Positions 1-7,923 of a stretch of DNA of 20,071 nucleotides are shown here, piece by piece. Position numbers and translations under genes: made by a program. This stretch comes from Bacillota bacterium (GTDB taxonomy: Bacteria; Bacillota; Sulfobacillia; JABLXB01), in NCBI GenBank assembly GCA_024653225.1, contig JANLGA010000033.1, positions 1 to 20,071 of the forward strand, given 5' to 3'. The notes beneath the pieces were generated by a model that was not told the origin of the DNA, ran no database searches, and saw nothing but the letters and a program-made list of their open reading frames with translations. How positions within the stretch are numbered: position 1 is the first letter of the stretch; every line of letters begins with the position of its first letter.

Positions 1-517
1 TCCCCATTATCACTACGTAGCCGACCGAGTAGTCTATGTCGGAGACGTCCAGGGAGGCGAGCTCCCCGACCCGCAGCCCCGTCGCGTAAATGGTCTCGAG
101 TATGGCCCTGTCGCGCATACCGAGGGTCGAACTCGCATCCGGCTGCTGCAAGAGCACCCCGATCTCGCGTTCCTCCAGGAACTGGGGCAGCTTCTTTTCG
201 AGCTTCGGAGTCGCCACTTCGGCCGCCGGATTCGCGGACAGAACCTCCCCGCTGCACAGGTACTTGAAGAACGTGCGGAGACAGGCTTGTTTCCTCGCTA
301 TTGATCGCCTGGAGTACCCGCGCGAGGCCAGGTAGGTCATGAAATCACGGATCGCGAGGTAGTCTATCTCACCGGGCTTCTCGATGTCCCGACCCTTGGA
401 ACTCAGGAATTCACCGAATTGCGCCAGGTCGTGGCTGTAGCTCTCTATAGTCTTCGGTGACAGCTTCCTGTCCGCCACCAGGTATGTCACGAATTCTTCC
501 GCCAGGCTGCCCGCCAC
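1..517 (-). CDS. xerC: Tyrosine recombinase XerC/XerD-like, 3' end cut by window edge
   Basis: About 172 N-terminal residues of a tyrosine recombinase, the type that resolves chromosome dimers at dif. The start is a GTG at 515-517, preceded by AAGGGG at 527-532; an in-frame TAA lies just upstream, so the gene cannot begin much earlier. The N-terminal SAM-like core-binding domain is clear (LAEEFVTYL, then SPKTIESYSHDL, then FFKYLCSGEVLSANPA). The start of the catalytic domain follows, with RDRAILETIYATGLRVGEL carrying the first catalytic arginine. The HxxR motif and nucleophilic tyrosine lie beyond base 1, so completeness cannot be judged. It follows topA by about 100 bp, which matches the topA-xerC order of Bacillota and favours XerC over a phage integrase. 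XerC and XerD cannot be separated firmly from this fragment. Confidence 0.88.
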   Translation of the reverse strand, partial: MAGSLAEEFVTYLVADRKLSPKTIESYSHDLAQFGEFLSSKGRDIEKPGEIDYLAIRDFMTYLASRGYSRRSIARKQACLRTFFKYLCSGEVLSANPAAEVATPKLEKKLPQFLEEREIGVLLQQPDASSTLGMRDRAILETIYATGLRVGELASLDVSDIDYSVGYVVIMG

Positions 518-554
518 GCTCGACGACCCCTTCGTCCGCCCACCAGCTTACTCA

Positions 555-584
555 ATACTAGCACGCCCCCGACCCCCGCTGCAA
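555..584 (-). promoter_or_regulatory. Possible sigma-A-type promoter before xerC
   Basis: On the minus strand, TTGCAG (579-584), an 18-base spacer and TAGTAT (555-560) with an extended -10 TG stand about 40 bp upstream of the xerC GTG start. The -35 box is poor (3 of 6), so read-through from topA is equally possible. Confidence 0.3.
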
Positions 585-619
585 TATGTAGCGGCTCATC
601 GAAGTCAGAAGATTCCGTG

Positions 620-2791
620 CTAGTACTCCACCTCCACCCCGCTCTCCTGCGGCGCCTCCACCCCCGCGACCGGGTCCGTCGTCGCCCTGTCCCGCCGGAC
701 GCCCCCGACCGGCCTGCTCGCGTACGCGCAGCCGTTCCTGGAGCACCGGTACTCGACAAGCCTACCCTTCCGCCGCTTTTCCACGAGGAACGCCCCGCAA
801 TCCGGGCACGCGGCGGGCGCCGGCTTGTCCCACGATACGAACCTGCACTCGGGGTAACCACTGCACCCGTAAAACACGCGGCCCTTTTTCGACTTCCTCA
901 CCACGATTTCGCGTCCGCAGTCGGGGCATTTCGCGCCGGTCGACTCCGTGATCGGCCGCGTGTTCTTGCACTCGGGAAAGCCCGGGCAAGCAAGGAACTT
1001 GCCGTACCTGCCCCGCTTCACCACCATCTGCCTGCCGCACAACTCGCACCGCTCCGACGACGTTTCCTCGGGCAGGTCCACCCGTTCGATCGCTTTCTCC
1101 GCGGACTCGAGCATGGACGAGAACGGCCCGTAGAACTCGCTCAGGAGTTCCAGCCAGTCCCGCCTGCCCTGCTCCACCTGGTCAAGGGCCTTCTCCATCT
1201 CGGCCGTGAAATCCACGTCTATGATATCGGGAAAATGCCTCCGCAACAGTGCGACCACCGTGGTGCCGAGAGGTGTCGGCTTGAAACGCTTCTTCTCCCT
1301 GACCACGTAACCGCGCTCCTGAATCGTCTCTATGATCGGGGCGTAGGTGCTCGGCCGCCCGATTCCCCTCTCTTCAAGCGTTTTGACCAGCATCGCCTCC
1401 GTGAACCTCGGAGGGGGTTGGGTGAAATGCTGTTTCCCCTTCAACACGACGAGGTCAAGGGCTTCCCCCTCAACCAGGTCGGGCAGCGCCTCCTCCCCGT
1501 CCTTTTCTTCCTCGTCCATCCCCTCGACGTAGACCTCCGTGAAGCCGGGGAATCTTAGAATGGAACCGGTCGCCCTGAACACGTGCGGGCCGCCGGTGAT
1601 GTCAACGGTGACGGTGTCGTACACCGCCGGGCTCATCTGGCTCGCGGCGAACCTCTCCCAGATGAGCCGGTAAAGCCTGTACTGATCGCGAGTGAGCCGG
1701 CCCTTCAAGGAGTCGGGTTCCCTGTTGATCGAGGTGGGACGGATACACTCGTGAGCCCCTTGAACGAAGGGCTTGGGACCCGATTCCTTCCTCGCGAACC
1801 CCACGTACTCACGACCGTACCTGGACGCGATGTACTCGACAGCCTCTTTCCTGGGCGCCTCCCCGACGCGCGTCGAGTCGGTCCTGATGTATGTGACCAG
1901 GCCCACGGTCCCACCGGTCCCGATACTCAGGCCCTCGTAAAGCTCCTGGGCGACCCTCATCGTCCTGCGCACGGTGAACCCCAGTTTCCTCGACGCCTCC
2001 TGCTGCAGTGTACTAGTCGTAAACGGAAGGGGCTGTATCCTCCGCCTCTCCTTCCGCCTGACCGAGGAGACCGAGTACTCGAGCGCCTTCAGTTCGGACG
2101 CCAGGTTCCTCGCCTCGTCCGCCGAGCGGATCTCGCGTTTCTCAGACCCGGCGCCGAAGTACTTCGCCTTGAATGTGGCGGGGTCGCCCGACCGCTTGCG
2201 CCATGTGCCTGTGAGGCTCCAGTATTCCGCCTGGACGAACCGCTCGATCTCTTCCTCCCTATCGCATATGAGTCTCACGGCCACCGATTGGACCCTGCCC
2301 GCGCTGAGGCCCGGTCCCACCTTGCGCCAGAGCAACGGGCTGAGCTTGTAGCCGACGACCCTGTCGAGAATCCGCCTGGCTTGCTGGGCGTTCACCAGGT
2401 TCATGTCAATCGTCCTCGGGCTGTTCACGGCGTCCTCGACGACCCGCCTGGTGATCTCGTGGAACTCCACCCTGTTCGGATTCGAGCCGTCCAGGTCGAG
2501 CAAGTGCGCAAGGTGCCAGGAAATGGCTTCTCCCTCGCGGTCGGGGTCCGTCGCCAGAAGCACTCTCGATGCCTTCTTGGCGCCTTCCCGCAGGTCTTTA
2601 ACCACGTTTCCCTTGCCGCGGATCGTGATGTACTTCGGCGAAAACCCCTTCTCAACGTCCACCCCGAATTGGCTCTTCGGGAGATCCCTGACGTGTCCCA
2701 TGGACGCCTTCACTTCATAACGCCGGCCGAGCAGGTTGCGTATCGTCCTGGCCTTGGCGGGTGATTCGACTATTATGAGCGGCTTTCCCAT
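620..2791 (-). CDS. topA: DNA topoisomerase I (type IA)
   Basis: Relaxes negative supercoils by transient cleavage of one strand, acting on the nucleoid. The 723-residue product has the full type IA layout. A Toprim domain opens it (IIVESPAKARTI at 6-17, acidic DPDREGE at 82-88). The catalytic core has the active-site tyrosine at about residue 301 in GLVTYIRTDSTRV, and the conserved GIGRPSTYAPII at 476-487. Three C-terminal four-cysteine zinc fingers follow at about 582-608, 622-649 and 662-688, all with complete cysteine sets. The ATG is preceded by GAGGAGG at 5 bases spacing. Length and finger number are normal for Bacillota TopA. It lies 27 bp after dprA, the usual dprA-topA-xerC arrangement, and is probably cotranscribed with dprA. 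Confidence 0.98.
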   Translation of the reverse strand: MGKPLIIVESPAKARTIRNLLGRRYEVKASMGHVRDLPKSQFGVDVEKGFSPKYITIRGKGNVVKDLREGAKKASRVLLATDPDREGEAISWHLAHLLDLDGSNPNRVEFHEITRRVVEDAVNSPRTIDMNLVNAQQARRILDRVVGYKLSPLLWRKVGPGLSAGRVQSVAVRLICDREEEIERFVQAEYWSLTGTWRKRSGDPATFKAKYFGAGSEKREIRSADEARNLASELKALEYSVSSVRRKERRRIQPLPFTTSTLQQEASRKLGFTVRRTMRVAQELYEGLSIGTGGTVGLVTYIRTDSTRVGEAPRKEAVEYIASRYGREYVGFARKESGPKPFVQGAHECIRPTSINREPDSLKGRLTRDQYRLYRLIWERFAASQMSPAVYDTVTVDITGGPHVFRATGSILRFPGFTEVYVEGMDEEEKDGEEALPDLVEGEALDLVVLKGKQHFTQPPPRFTEAMLVKTLEERGIGRPSTYAPIIETIQERGYVVREKKRFKPTPLGTTVVALLRRHFPDIIDVDFTAEMEKALDQVEQGRRDWLELLSEFYGPFSSMLESAEKAIERVDLPEETSSERCELCGRQMVVKRGRYGKFLACPGFPECKNTRPITESTGAKCPDCGREIVVRKSKKGRVFYGCSGYPECRFVSWDKPAPAACPDCGAFLVEKRRKGRLVEYRCSRNGCAYASRPVGGVRRDRATTDPVAGVEAPQESGVEVEY

Positions 2792-2818
2792 GCGGTCCTC
2801 CTCATTCCTCTCGGCTCG

Positions 2819-3940
2819 TTATTCTGCCATGCGCCGCTTGCAGTATACCGCGCCTTGCCCCTTTTCGACCAGCCCCTCGAGCTCCAGCACCGTCAAACAA
2901 GACATCACCCTGCCCGCGTCGAACCCCGTCCCTTCGCAAATCTGGTCAACCGTGGCGGGTCCCGCGTCCAGGAACGACATGACGGCCGGACCATCGGGTA
3001 CACCCTGCTCGCGCGGCGCCTCCCTGTGGACGGCACGCGCCTCGATGCCGAGCGCGGCCAGCACATCCCCCGCCGACTCCACCAAGGCCGCACCCTGCCG
3101 TATGAGCCTGTTGGTCCCGCGGCTCATCGGCGCGCCGGCGGGGCCGGGCACGGCCATGACGTCCCTTCCCTGGTCGAGGGCCAAATCCGCCGTGATGAGC
3201 GCCCCGCTCGTCTCGCCCGCCTCGATGACCACCGTCGCCCGGCACATGCCGCTTATCACCCTGTTTCGCATAGGGAAATGCCACGGCTCGGGCCCCTCGC
3301 CCATCGGGAACTCGGACAGCACTGCGCCCGAGCGACACGCCTCCGCGATTAGCCCGCGGTTGGACGCGGGGTACGCGACGTCCACACCGGTTCCGAGCAC
3401 GGCCACCGTATCCCCACCGGCGTCCAGGGCGCCGCGGTGCGCGCACGAGTCTATCCCCTGCGCCATTCCGCTGACGACGACCGCGCCGGCCCGGGCGAGA
3501 CCGAACGAGATCTCGCGGGCCACGGCCCTCCCGTAGGCGGTCGCCTTCCTGCTGCCGACGACGGCCACCCAGGGTCTATCGGCCCCGGGGACGCCCTCGA
3601 TCCTGAATAATTCGAGGAGGCATCGGCCCCTCGCGAAAAGGAACGGGGGAGGGTCGTAGATGGTTCTCAAGAGGGGGGGATATTCGTCCGAGAGGAACGT
3701 GACCAGCCTCGTACCCGTGCGGGCCATCGCTTCCATCTGCTCGTCTTCGAACCGCCCCGGCCGGTTCTCGAGGATACCCTTCGCAGTCTCCAGCGTGACC
3801 GATATGGCCGCCGCGACTTCGCCGCACGTGCGGGAAAACACGCGTTCCGGGGAGCCCAACGTCTCTATCAGCCTCAGGAACTTCCGCGGCCCCACGCCCC
3901 TGGCCCTGGACAGCGCCAGCCAGTAGCGCCAATCATCCAC
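2819..3940 (-). CDS. dprA: DNA-processing protein DprA (Smf)
   Basis: Loads RecA on incoming single-stranded DNA during natural transformation; it is widely kept even where competence is unproven. The 373-residue product has an N-terminal helical SAM-like region (about 1-65), then the Rossmann-like DNA-processing domain with VVGSRKATAYG (127-137), SGMAQGIDSCAHRGAL (157-172), FPMRNRVISGM (222-232) and EAGETSGALITADLAL (240-255). A C-terminal winged-helix domain (about 315-370) follows, giving the full three-domain form. The start is a GTG at 3938-3940, with AGGGGG about 10 bases upstream. No clear promoter is visible in the 87 bp separating it from the LysM-GH18 gene. With yifB (comM-like) in the same cluster, the locus has two transformation-associated genes, but no uptake machinery is in the window. 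Confidence 0.97.
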   Translation of the reverse strand: MDDWRYWLALSRARGVGPRKFLRLIETLGSPERVFSRTCGEVAAAISVTLETAKGILENRPGRFEDEQMEAMARTGTRLVTFLSDEYPPLLRTIYDPPPFLFARGRCLLELFRIEGVPGADRPWVAVVGSRKATAYGRAVAREISFGLARAGAVVVSGMAQGIDSCAHRGALDAGGDTVAVLGTGVDVAYPASNRGLIAEACRSGAVLSEFPMGEGPEPWHFPMRNRVISGMCRATVVIEAGETSGALITADLALDQGRDVMAVPGPAGAPMSRGTNRLIRQGAALVESAGDVLAALGIEARAVHREAPREQGVPDGPAVMSFLDAGPATVDQICEGTGFDAGRVMSCLTVLELEGLVEKGQGAVYCKRRMAE

Positions 3941-4027
3941 CCGACCGATTCCCCCTCGCCGAAAGACGGACCGAATGCGACGAACTTTCTACGGCCGCAA
4001 TCCGGATCCTTCCAGCGGGGGTCGCTC

Positions 4028-5518
4028 TCAGCCCGACCGCGCAGGCGCCACGTCCGCGACCACGCCCCAGACCGCCGGGTCCTCGTACCCGAGCCGCCAG
4101 AGCGCGATACCGCGCAAGCCGATGCTCTTCACCAGGTCAATCTTGAGTGCCAGGCTCTCCGCGTCTTCGAAGTAGACCACGCGGTTCACCCCGCGTTCCT
4201 TGTACTTGAAGAACGGGACCTGCCCCTCAGGGTGTCTGCCTATGGATAGGCCCAGGGAGGACGCCATCTCGAGCGCTTTGAACGCCGGCACTGCGCGCGC
4301 GCCGCGGTACCCGACGCGCCAGTCGTATCCGTAGGCCGGGGTCCCGAGGATGAATTTCTCCGCAGGGATGGCGGTGACCCCGTAATCCACCACCGCCCTG
4401 ACCCAGTCAATCCCGGCCACCGGTCCGGCGTAGCCCGTGGCGTAGTGCTGGTCGTACGCCATGACGAACACCAGGTCGCATATCCGGGCGATGAGGGGAT
4501 AATCGAACGCGCCGGACCACGCCTGCAATGGGTCTTCGCGCAGCTTCGCCGGAACGGAGACGCTCACCAAGAACCCCTCGGGGTGCAATCCGTCCGCGAG
4601 TTCCCGCAAGAACTGCGAGAGGTACCTCCTGTCCTCCGGCGGAACGTTCTCGAAATCCACGTTGACGCCGAGCGCGCCGTGGCCTCTCAGCACGTCCCGG
4701 ATGCCGGCCACGGCCCTCATTCGGCTCGCCGGGTCCCTGAGGAGGGCGTGCACGACGTCGCGGTCGAACCGCCCCCCGTTCTGGTTCGTGAACATGAGGA
4801 GGAAGCGCCCGCCCATTCGGCCCGCCGCCTCCACCTGGTCCGAATGGATGGTCCCGTCCACCGACCCGTCAGCGCGCACCCTGTGCGACGCGAATACGAG
4901 CAGGTCCAGGGATTCGCCGCGGTCTCTCACCGTCGCCAGTGCCAGGGTGTCCTCGAGAGTGGATTTCGCGTAGTACCCCGACACGAGCCTGTCGGGCAAC
5001 CCGGGGTCATGCGCCATGGGTGTGACGGGAAGGCTGGGATACGGCATGACCAACACGGACCCGGGGACTATCGCCTTCCCGGGGTTCGCCGCGACGATCT
5101 CCGACGGGGTCACCCCGTACCGAGCCGCGAGGAGCTCGAGCGTCTCCCCCTGCGACACGCGATGCAACAGCCGGCGGTCATACCCCGCCCCGGCCGTCGC
5201 CGCGGAGGCAGATACGCGCAGGGTCTGGCCGACCCTGATCAATGTTCCCTTCAGGCCGTTCCACACCTGGAGCTGCTTGACCGTCGTCCCGAACCGCCGG
5301 GCTATGGACCAGAGCGTGTCTCCGCTCCTCACCCTGTACGACTGCGAAGCCGCGGCCGCGTACGCGCGGCGGCCCGGAGCGCACGCGCCCACGACCGAGC
5401 CGAACGACCCGACGCCCTCGAAGCCGGGCCGCACGACCGCGTCAACCATAACCAGGCAAGCCGCCAGAAACACCGCGGCCATCGCCTTGCGGCACGACCG
5501 CCGAACAAATGAACCCAT
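4028..5518 (-). CDS. Secreted LysM-LysM-GH18 glycosidase, YaaH/SleL-like (spore cortex or cell-wall lytic enzyme)
   Basis: Predicted exported N-acetylglucosaminidase acting on peptidoglycan, probably spore cortex fragments. The 496-residue product begins with a basic N-terminus and a hydrophobic segment (about 13-29) that reads as a signal peptide or membrane anchor. Two LysM domains follow, at about 60-102 (YRVRSGDTLWSIARRFG) and 118-160 (HRVSQGETLELLAARYG). A GH18 barrel runs from about 176 to the end; VNVDFEN (residues 285-291) supplies the acidic pair D288 and E290, with E290 the expected acid/base. The first aspartate of the classical DGxDxDxE motif aligns with L283. The MAYDQHY motif and a late GIALWRLGYEDP match the YaaH/SleL group. 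The ATG has GGGGG about 8 bases upstream. The assignment to spore cortex is by family; a vegetative wall role is not excluded. Confidence 0.9.
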   Translation of the reverse strand: MGSFVRRSCRKAMAAVFLAACLVMVDAVVRPGFEGVGSFGSVVGACAPGRRAYAAAASQSYRVRSGDTLWSIARRFGTTVKQLQVWNGLKGTLIRVGQTLRVSASAATAGAGYDRRLLHRVSQGETLELLAARYGVTPSEIVAANPGKAIVPGSVLVMPYPSLPVTPMAHDPGLPDRLVSGYYAKSTLEDTLALATVRDRGESLDLLVFASHRVRADGSVDGTIHSDQVEAAGRMGGRFLLMFTNQNGGRFDRDVVHALLRDPASRMRAVAGIRDVLRGHGALGVNVDFENVPPEDRRYLSQFLRELADGLHPEGFLVSVSVPAKLREDPLQAWSGAFDYPLIARICDLVFVMAYDQHYATGYAGPVAGIDWVRAVVDYGVTAIPAEKFILGTPAYGYDWRVGYRGARAVPAFKALEMASSLGLSIGRHPEGQVPFFKYKERGVNRVVYFEDAESLALKIDLVKSIGLRGIALWRLGYEDPAVWGVVADVAPARSG

Positions 5519-5568
5519 CGCGGACCCCCAGGTAGGTGCATCCTCGGTTGCCGATGCTTGACATAACT

Positions 5569-5598
5569 AGAATACAATGGCTTGTCTGCCTCGGACAA
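5569..5598 (-). promoter_or_regulatory. Candidate promoter for the LysM-GH18 gene
   Basis: On the minus strand, TTGTCC (5593-5598), an 18-base spacer and TATTCT (5569-5574) lie about 50 bp upstream of the ATG, in an AT-richer patch. The -35 region sits in a short dyad TTGTC-n7-GACAA (5582-5598). It fits a modest sigma-A promoter. I looked for sporulation sigma-G/E style boxes and did not find a correctly spaced pair. Confidence 0.4.
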
Positions 5599-5700
5599 CC
5601 TGCGCTATTCGCCGCGACGGGTCAATTCATGAAGTTAACTCCCGCGAACTGCCCTCTTCGCCCCGCTGCTCGACCTTGCGCCCCCGGCCCGGACGGGCAG

Positions 5701-6915
5701 TCAGTCCGCGCCGGAAGCCTTCCTCAGCTCCTTCGTTAACGCCGGCACCACCTCGAACAGGTCGCCGACGATCCCGAGGGTCGCCACCTTGAAAATGGGG
5801 GCCTCCGGGTCCTTGTTTATGGCGATGATGACCTCCGAACCCTGCATGCCCGCGAGGTGTTGCACGGCGCCGGATATCCCAACCGCGATGTATATCTTCG
5901 GGCACACCGTCTTGCCGGTCTGCCCCACCTGGTGCGAGTACGCGATCCACCCCGAATCCACGGCCGCCCTGGATGCCCCGACCGCCGCCTTCATGGCGCG
6001 TGCCAGGTCTTGTATCAGCGAGAAGTTTCGCGCCTCGCCGAGGCCGCGGCCGCCGGAGACTATGATATCCGCGTCCTCTATGCTGACGGTGTCGGTGACC
6101 TCCTCCACGAACTCGAGGACATCGGTCCGAATCCTCATCCGGCCGGAGTCCACCGCGAACGGGATCACCTCGCCCGCCCTGCCCGGGTCCGCGCCGGCGC
6201 GCTTCATGACCCTCGGCCTTACCGTGGCCATCTGCGGTCTCGCCTTCCGGCACAATATCGTGGCCATGATGTTCCCGCCGAACGCGGGCCTGGTCTGCCT
6301 CAGCAGTCCCGTTTCGGTGTCTATCTCCAGGCCGGTGCAGTCCGCCGTCAGGCCCGTCCTGAGCTTCCCGGCCAGCCGGGGCGCGAGCGACCTACCGGTT
6401 GACGTGGCTCCGAAGAGGATAATGTTCGGGCTGTACTTGTTGACCATGCCCTCCAGTACCAACGCGTAAGGCTCGTCCCTGAAACGATCCAGGCACGGGT
6501 CGTCCGCGACATAGACCACGTCCGCCCCGTGGGCGATGAGCTCCGGCGCGAGTCCCCGTACGCCGCTTCCCAGCAGGGCCGCTCCGAGCCGCTGGCCCAG
6601 CGAGTCCGCGAGCTTTCGCCCCTCGCCGAGCAGCTCGAACACCACTCCGGCGATCCGTCCCCCGCGCTGCTCAGCGAACACCCAGACGTCCTTGTGGTCG
6701 GGGGCGGGGCCCGCGCCCGAATCCCTCGCTATCTCGATCGCCCCCACGGGGCACGAGTCGGTGCAGGCGCCGCAAAGAGTGCACGAATCGTTCACCCTCG
6801 GCAGGCCCGAGGTCGCCCCGGTTCCGCCCGTGATCTCGATTGCCCCGAACGGGCAAGCGGCCACGCATTCGCCGCACCGAGTGCAAACGTCTTCCCGAAT
6901 CCTGATCCCGGTCAC
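5701..6915 (-). CDS. etfA: Electron transfer flavoprotein alpha subunit with N-terminal 2x[4Fe-4S] ferredoxin domain
   Basis: FAD-binding subunit of an electron transfer flavoprotein, moving electrons between a flavin dehydrogenase and another carrier in the cytoplasm. The start is a GTG at 6913-6915, 11 bp after the etfB stop, with AGGGGG directly after that stop; the longer open frame overlapping etfB is not needed. The 404-residue product opens with two CxxCxxCxxxCP motifs (Cys 11,14,17,21 and 45,48,51,55), a ferredoxin-like domain absent from ordinary ETF-alpha. The ETF-alpha N-domain spans about 75-260. The C-terminal FAD domain has SGGRGLG (287-293), VGASRAAVDSGW (312-323), QVGQTGKTVCP (329-339), GISGAVQHLAGM (346-357) and INKDPEAPIF (366-375). 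CarE of acetogens has the same architecture, which suggests an anaerobic, possibly bifurcating ETF. That function is inferred. Confidence 0.95.
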   Translation of the reverse strand: MTGIRIREDVCTRCGECVAACPFGAIEITGGTGATSGLPRVNDSCTLCGACTDSCPVGAIEIARDSGAGPAPDHKDVWVFAEQRGGRIAGVVFELLGEGRKLADSLGQRLGAALLGSGVRGLAPELIAHGADVVYVADDPCLDRFRDEPYALVLEGMVNKYSPNIILFGATSTGRSLAPRLAGKLRTGLTADCTGLEIDTETGLLRQTRPAFGGNIMATILCRKARPQMATVRPRVMKRAGADPGRAGEVIPFAVDSGRMRIRTDVLEFVEEVTDTVSIEDADIIVSGGRGLGEARNFSLIQDLARAMKAAVGASRAAVDSGWIAYSHQVGQTGKTVCPKIYIAVGISGAVQHLAGMQGSEVIIAINKDPEAPIFKVATLGIVGDLFEVVPALTKELRKASGAD

Positions 6916-6926
6916 GCGAGCACCCC

Positions 6927-7712
6927 CTACACCGCCCTCAGTTCGCGGAGCTTGCGGACGACTGCGGCCACTGCCTCTTCGGTGGGAACCTCTATCACCT
7001 GGCCCCGCTTCCTGAGTTCCGGAGTGAATACCCTGATTACTTCCGTGGGCGAGCCCGTCAGGCCGACCCTTCCTTCCTCCGCCCCTATGTCCTCCAGCCC
7101 CCACACCTTTATCTCGGTGCGCTTCGCCCTCATGATCCCCTTCAGGGTGGGGAGCCTGGGCTGGTTGATGTCCTTCATGACTGTGATGAGCACCGGCATG
7201 CTCGACTCGATTACCTCGACCCCGCCCTCGACCATGCGCTCGACCTTTATCCGACCGTCACCGATGGACACGACCTTCTTCACGTAGGAAATGTGTGGTA
7301 TGTCGAGCTCCTCCGCTACGCCCGGCCCCACCTGGGCGGTGTCGCCGTCTATCGCCTGCTTGCCGCATATTATGAGGTCCGCTCCGCCGAGCCTCTCGAT
7401 CGCCCTCGCCAGGGTGTAGGCGGTGGCCAGGGTGTCCGCGCCGGCGAATCGCTGGTCGCACAGCAGGACGGCGTCGTCCACCCCCATCGCAACGGCGTCC
7501 CTGAGGGCCTCCCTCGCCTGCGGCGGCCCCATGCTTATCGCCGTAACCGTGCCGCCATGCCGCTCCCGCGTGAGTATCCCTTCCTCAAGGGCGTACTGGT
7601 CGAAGGGGTTGATTATCGCCGGCACTCCTTCGCGCATGAGCGTCCCCGTTTCGGGGTTGATCTTGACCTCGGTGGTGTCGGGGACTTGCTTGATACACAC
7701 GATGACCTTCAT
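6927..7712 (-). CDS. etfB: Electron transfer flavoprotein beta subunit
   Basis: Partner of EtfA in the heterodimeric ETF. The 261-residue product begins MKVIVCIKQVPDT, as is typical of the family. It has NPFDQYALEE (35-44), GADT (91-94), GKQAIDGDTAQVGP (117-130) and the beta-subunit signature region RLPTLKGIMRAKR (186-198). In bifurcating ETFs the GKQAIDGDTAQVGP loop contacts a flavin in EtfB, whereas in mammalian-type ETFs this site holds AMP. The strong match to the anaerobe form therefore agrees with the ferredoxin domain on EtfA, but flavin content cannot be proven here. The ATG has GGGAAGGG upstream. The gene has its own promoter in the 211-bp gap before it, and etfA follows after 11 bp, so the two form an operon. 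No dehydrogenase gene is adjacent. Confidence 0.96.
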   Translation of the reverse strand: MKVIVCIKQVPDTTEVKINPETGTLMREGVPAIINPFDQYALEEGILTRERHGGTVTAISMGPPQAREALRDAVAMGVDDAVLLCDQRFAGADTLATAYTLARAIERLGGADLIICGKQAIDGDTAQVGPGVAEELDIPHISYVKKVVSIGDGRIKVERMVEGGVEVIESSMPVLITVMKDINQPRLPTLKGIMRAKRTEIKVWGLEDIGAEEGRVGLTGSPTEVIRVFTPELRKRGQVIEVPTEEAVAAVVRKLRELRAV

Positions 7713-7815
7713 CGAGCACCCGCCCTTCCCTGAAGTGTTTCCGCGGCGAGGACGACATCAAGAGGGCAACGCCCGTGAGATATGCGCAGGTGAACGCGCA
7801 CGGCGATGCCGACTT

Positions 7816-7845
7816 AGCTTACCATTCGCATTTCATTTCTGTCAA
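7816..7845 (-). promoter_or_regulatory. Sigma-A-type promoter of etfBA with ~95-nt leader
   Basis: On the minus strand, a perfect TTGACA (7840-7845), an 18-base spacer and TAAGCT (7816-7821) lie in an AT-rich island within a very GC-rich gap. Transcription would start near 7809, giving a leader of about 95 nt to the etfB ATG. The leader holds two small inverted repeats, TGCGC/GCGCA (7783-7787 with 7796-7800) and GGGC/GCCC (7764-7774). I recognise no known riboswitch or Rex-type operator in it. Confidence 0.65.
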
Positions 7846-7889
7846 TCCGACCCGGCCACCCGGGTGTGACCCGCCATCCGCGGCCCGGC

Positions 7890-7912
7890 CGGTCCACGGC
7901 GGAGCCGGACCG
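7890..7912 (-). other. GC-rich stem-loop just after yifB
   Basis: On the minus strand CGGTCC and GGACCG (7907-7912 with 7890-7895) enclose a nested GGC-TCC-GCC, starting about 12 bp after the yifB stop. There is no U-tract behind it, so it is not a canonical intrinsic terminator. It may protect a 3' end or act with Rho. Confidence 0.3.
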
Positions 7913-7923
7913 CCGCCCGCGCC

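Noticed and set aside
1..517. Phage or integrative-element integrase as identity of the left-edge recombinase
   Set aside because: Its position right after dprA-topA and the sequence typical of chromosomal Xer proteins argue for XerC; no attachment-site repeat or phage gene is seen.
5670..5700. An intrinsic terminator after etfA
   Set aside because: Only a four-pair GCCC/GGGC element is present, with no U-run behind it.
6916..7104. An etfA start at 7104, which would overlap etfB by 178 bp
   Set aside because: The extra 63 residues are Gly/Arg-rich shadow of etfB, whereas the GTG at 6915 has a ribosome-binding site just after the etfB stop and begins right before the ferredoxin domain.
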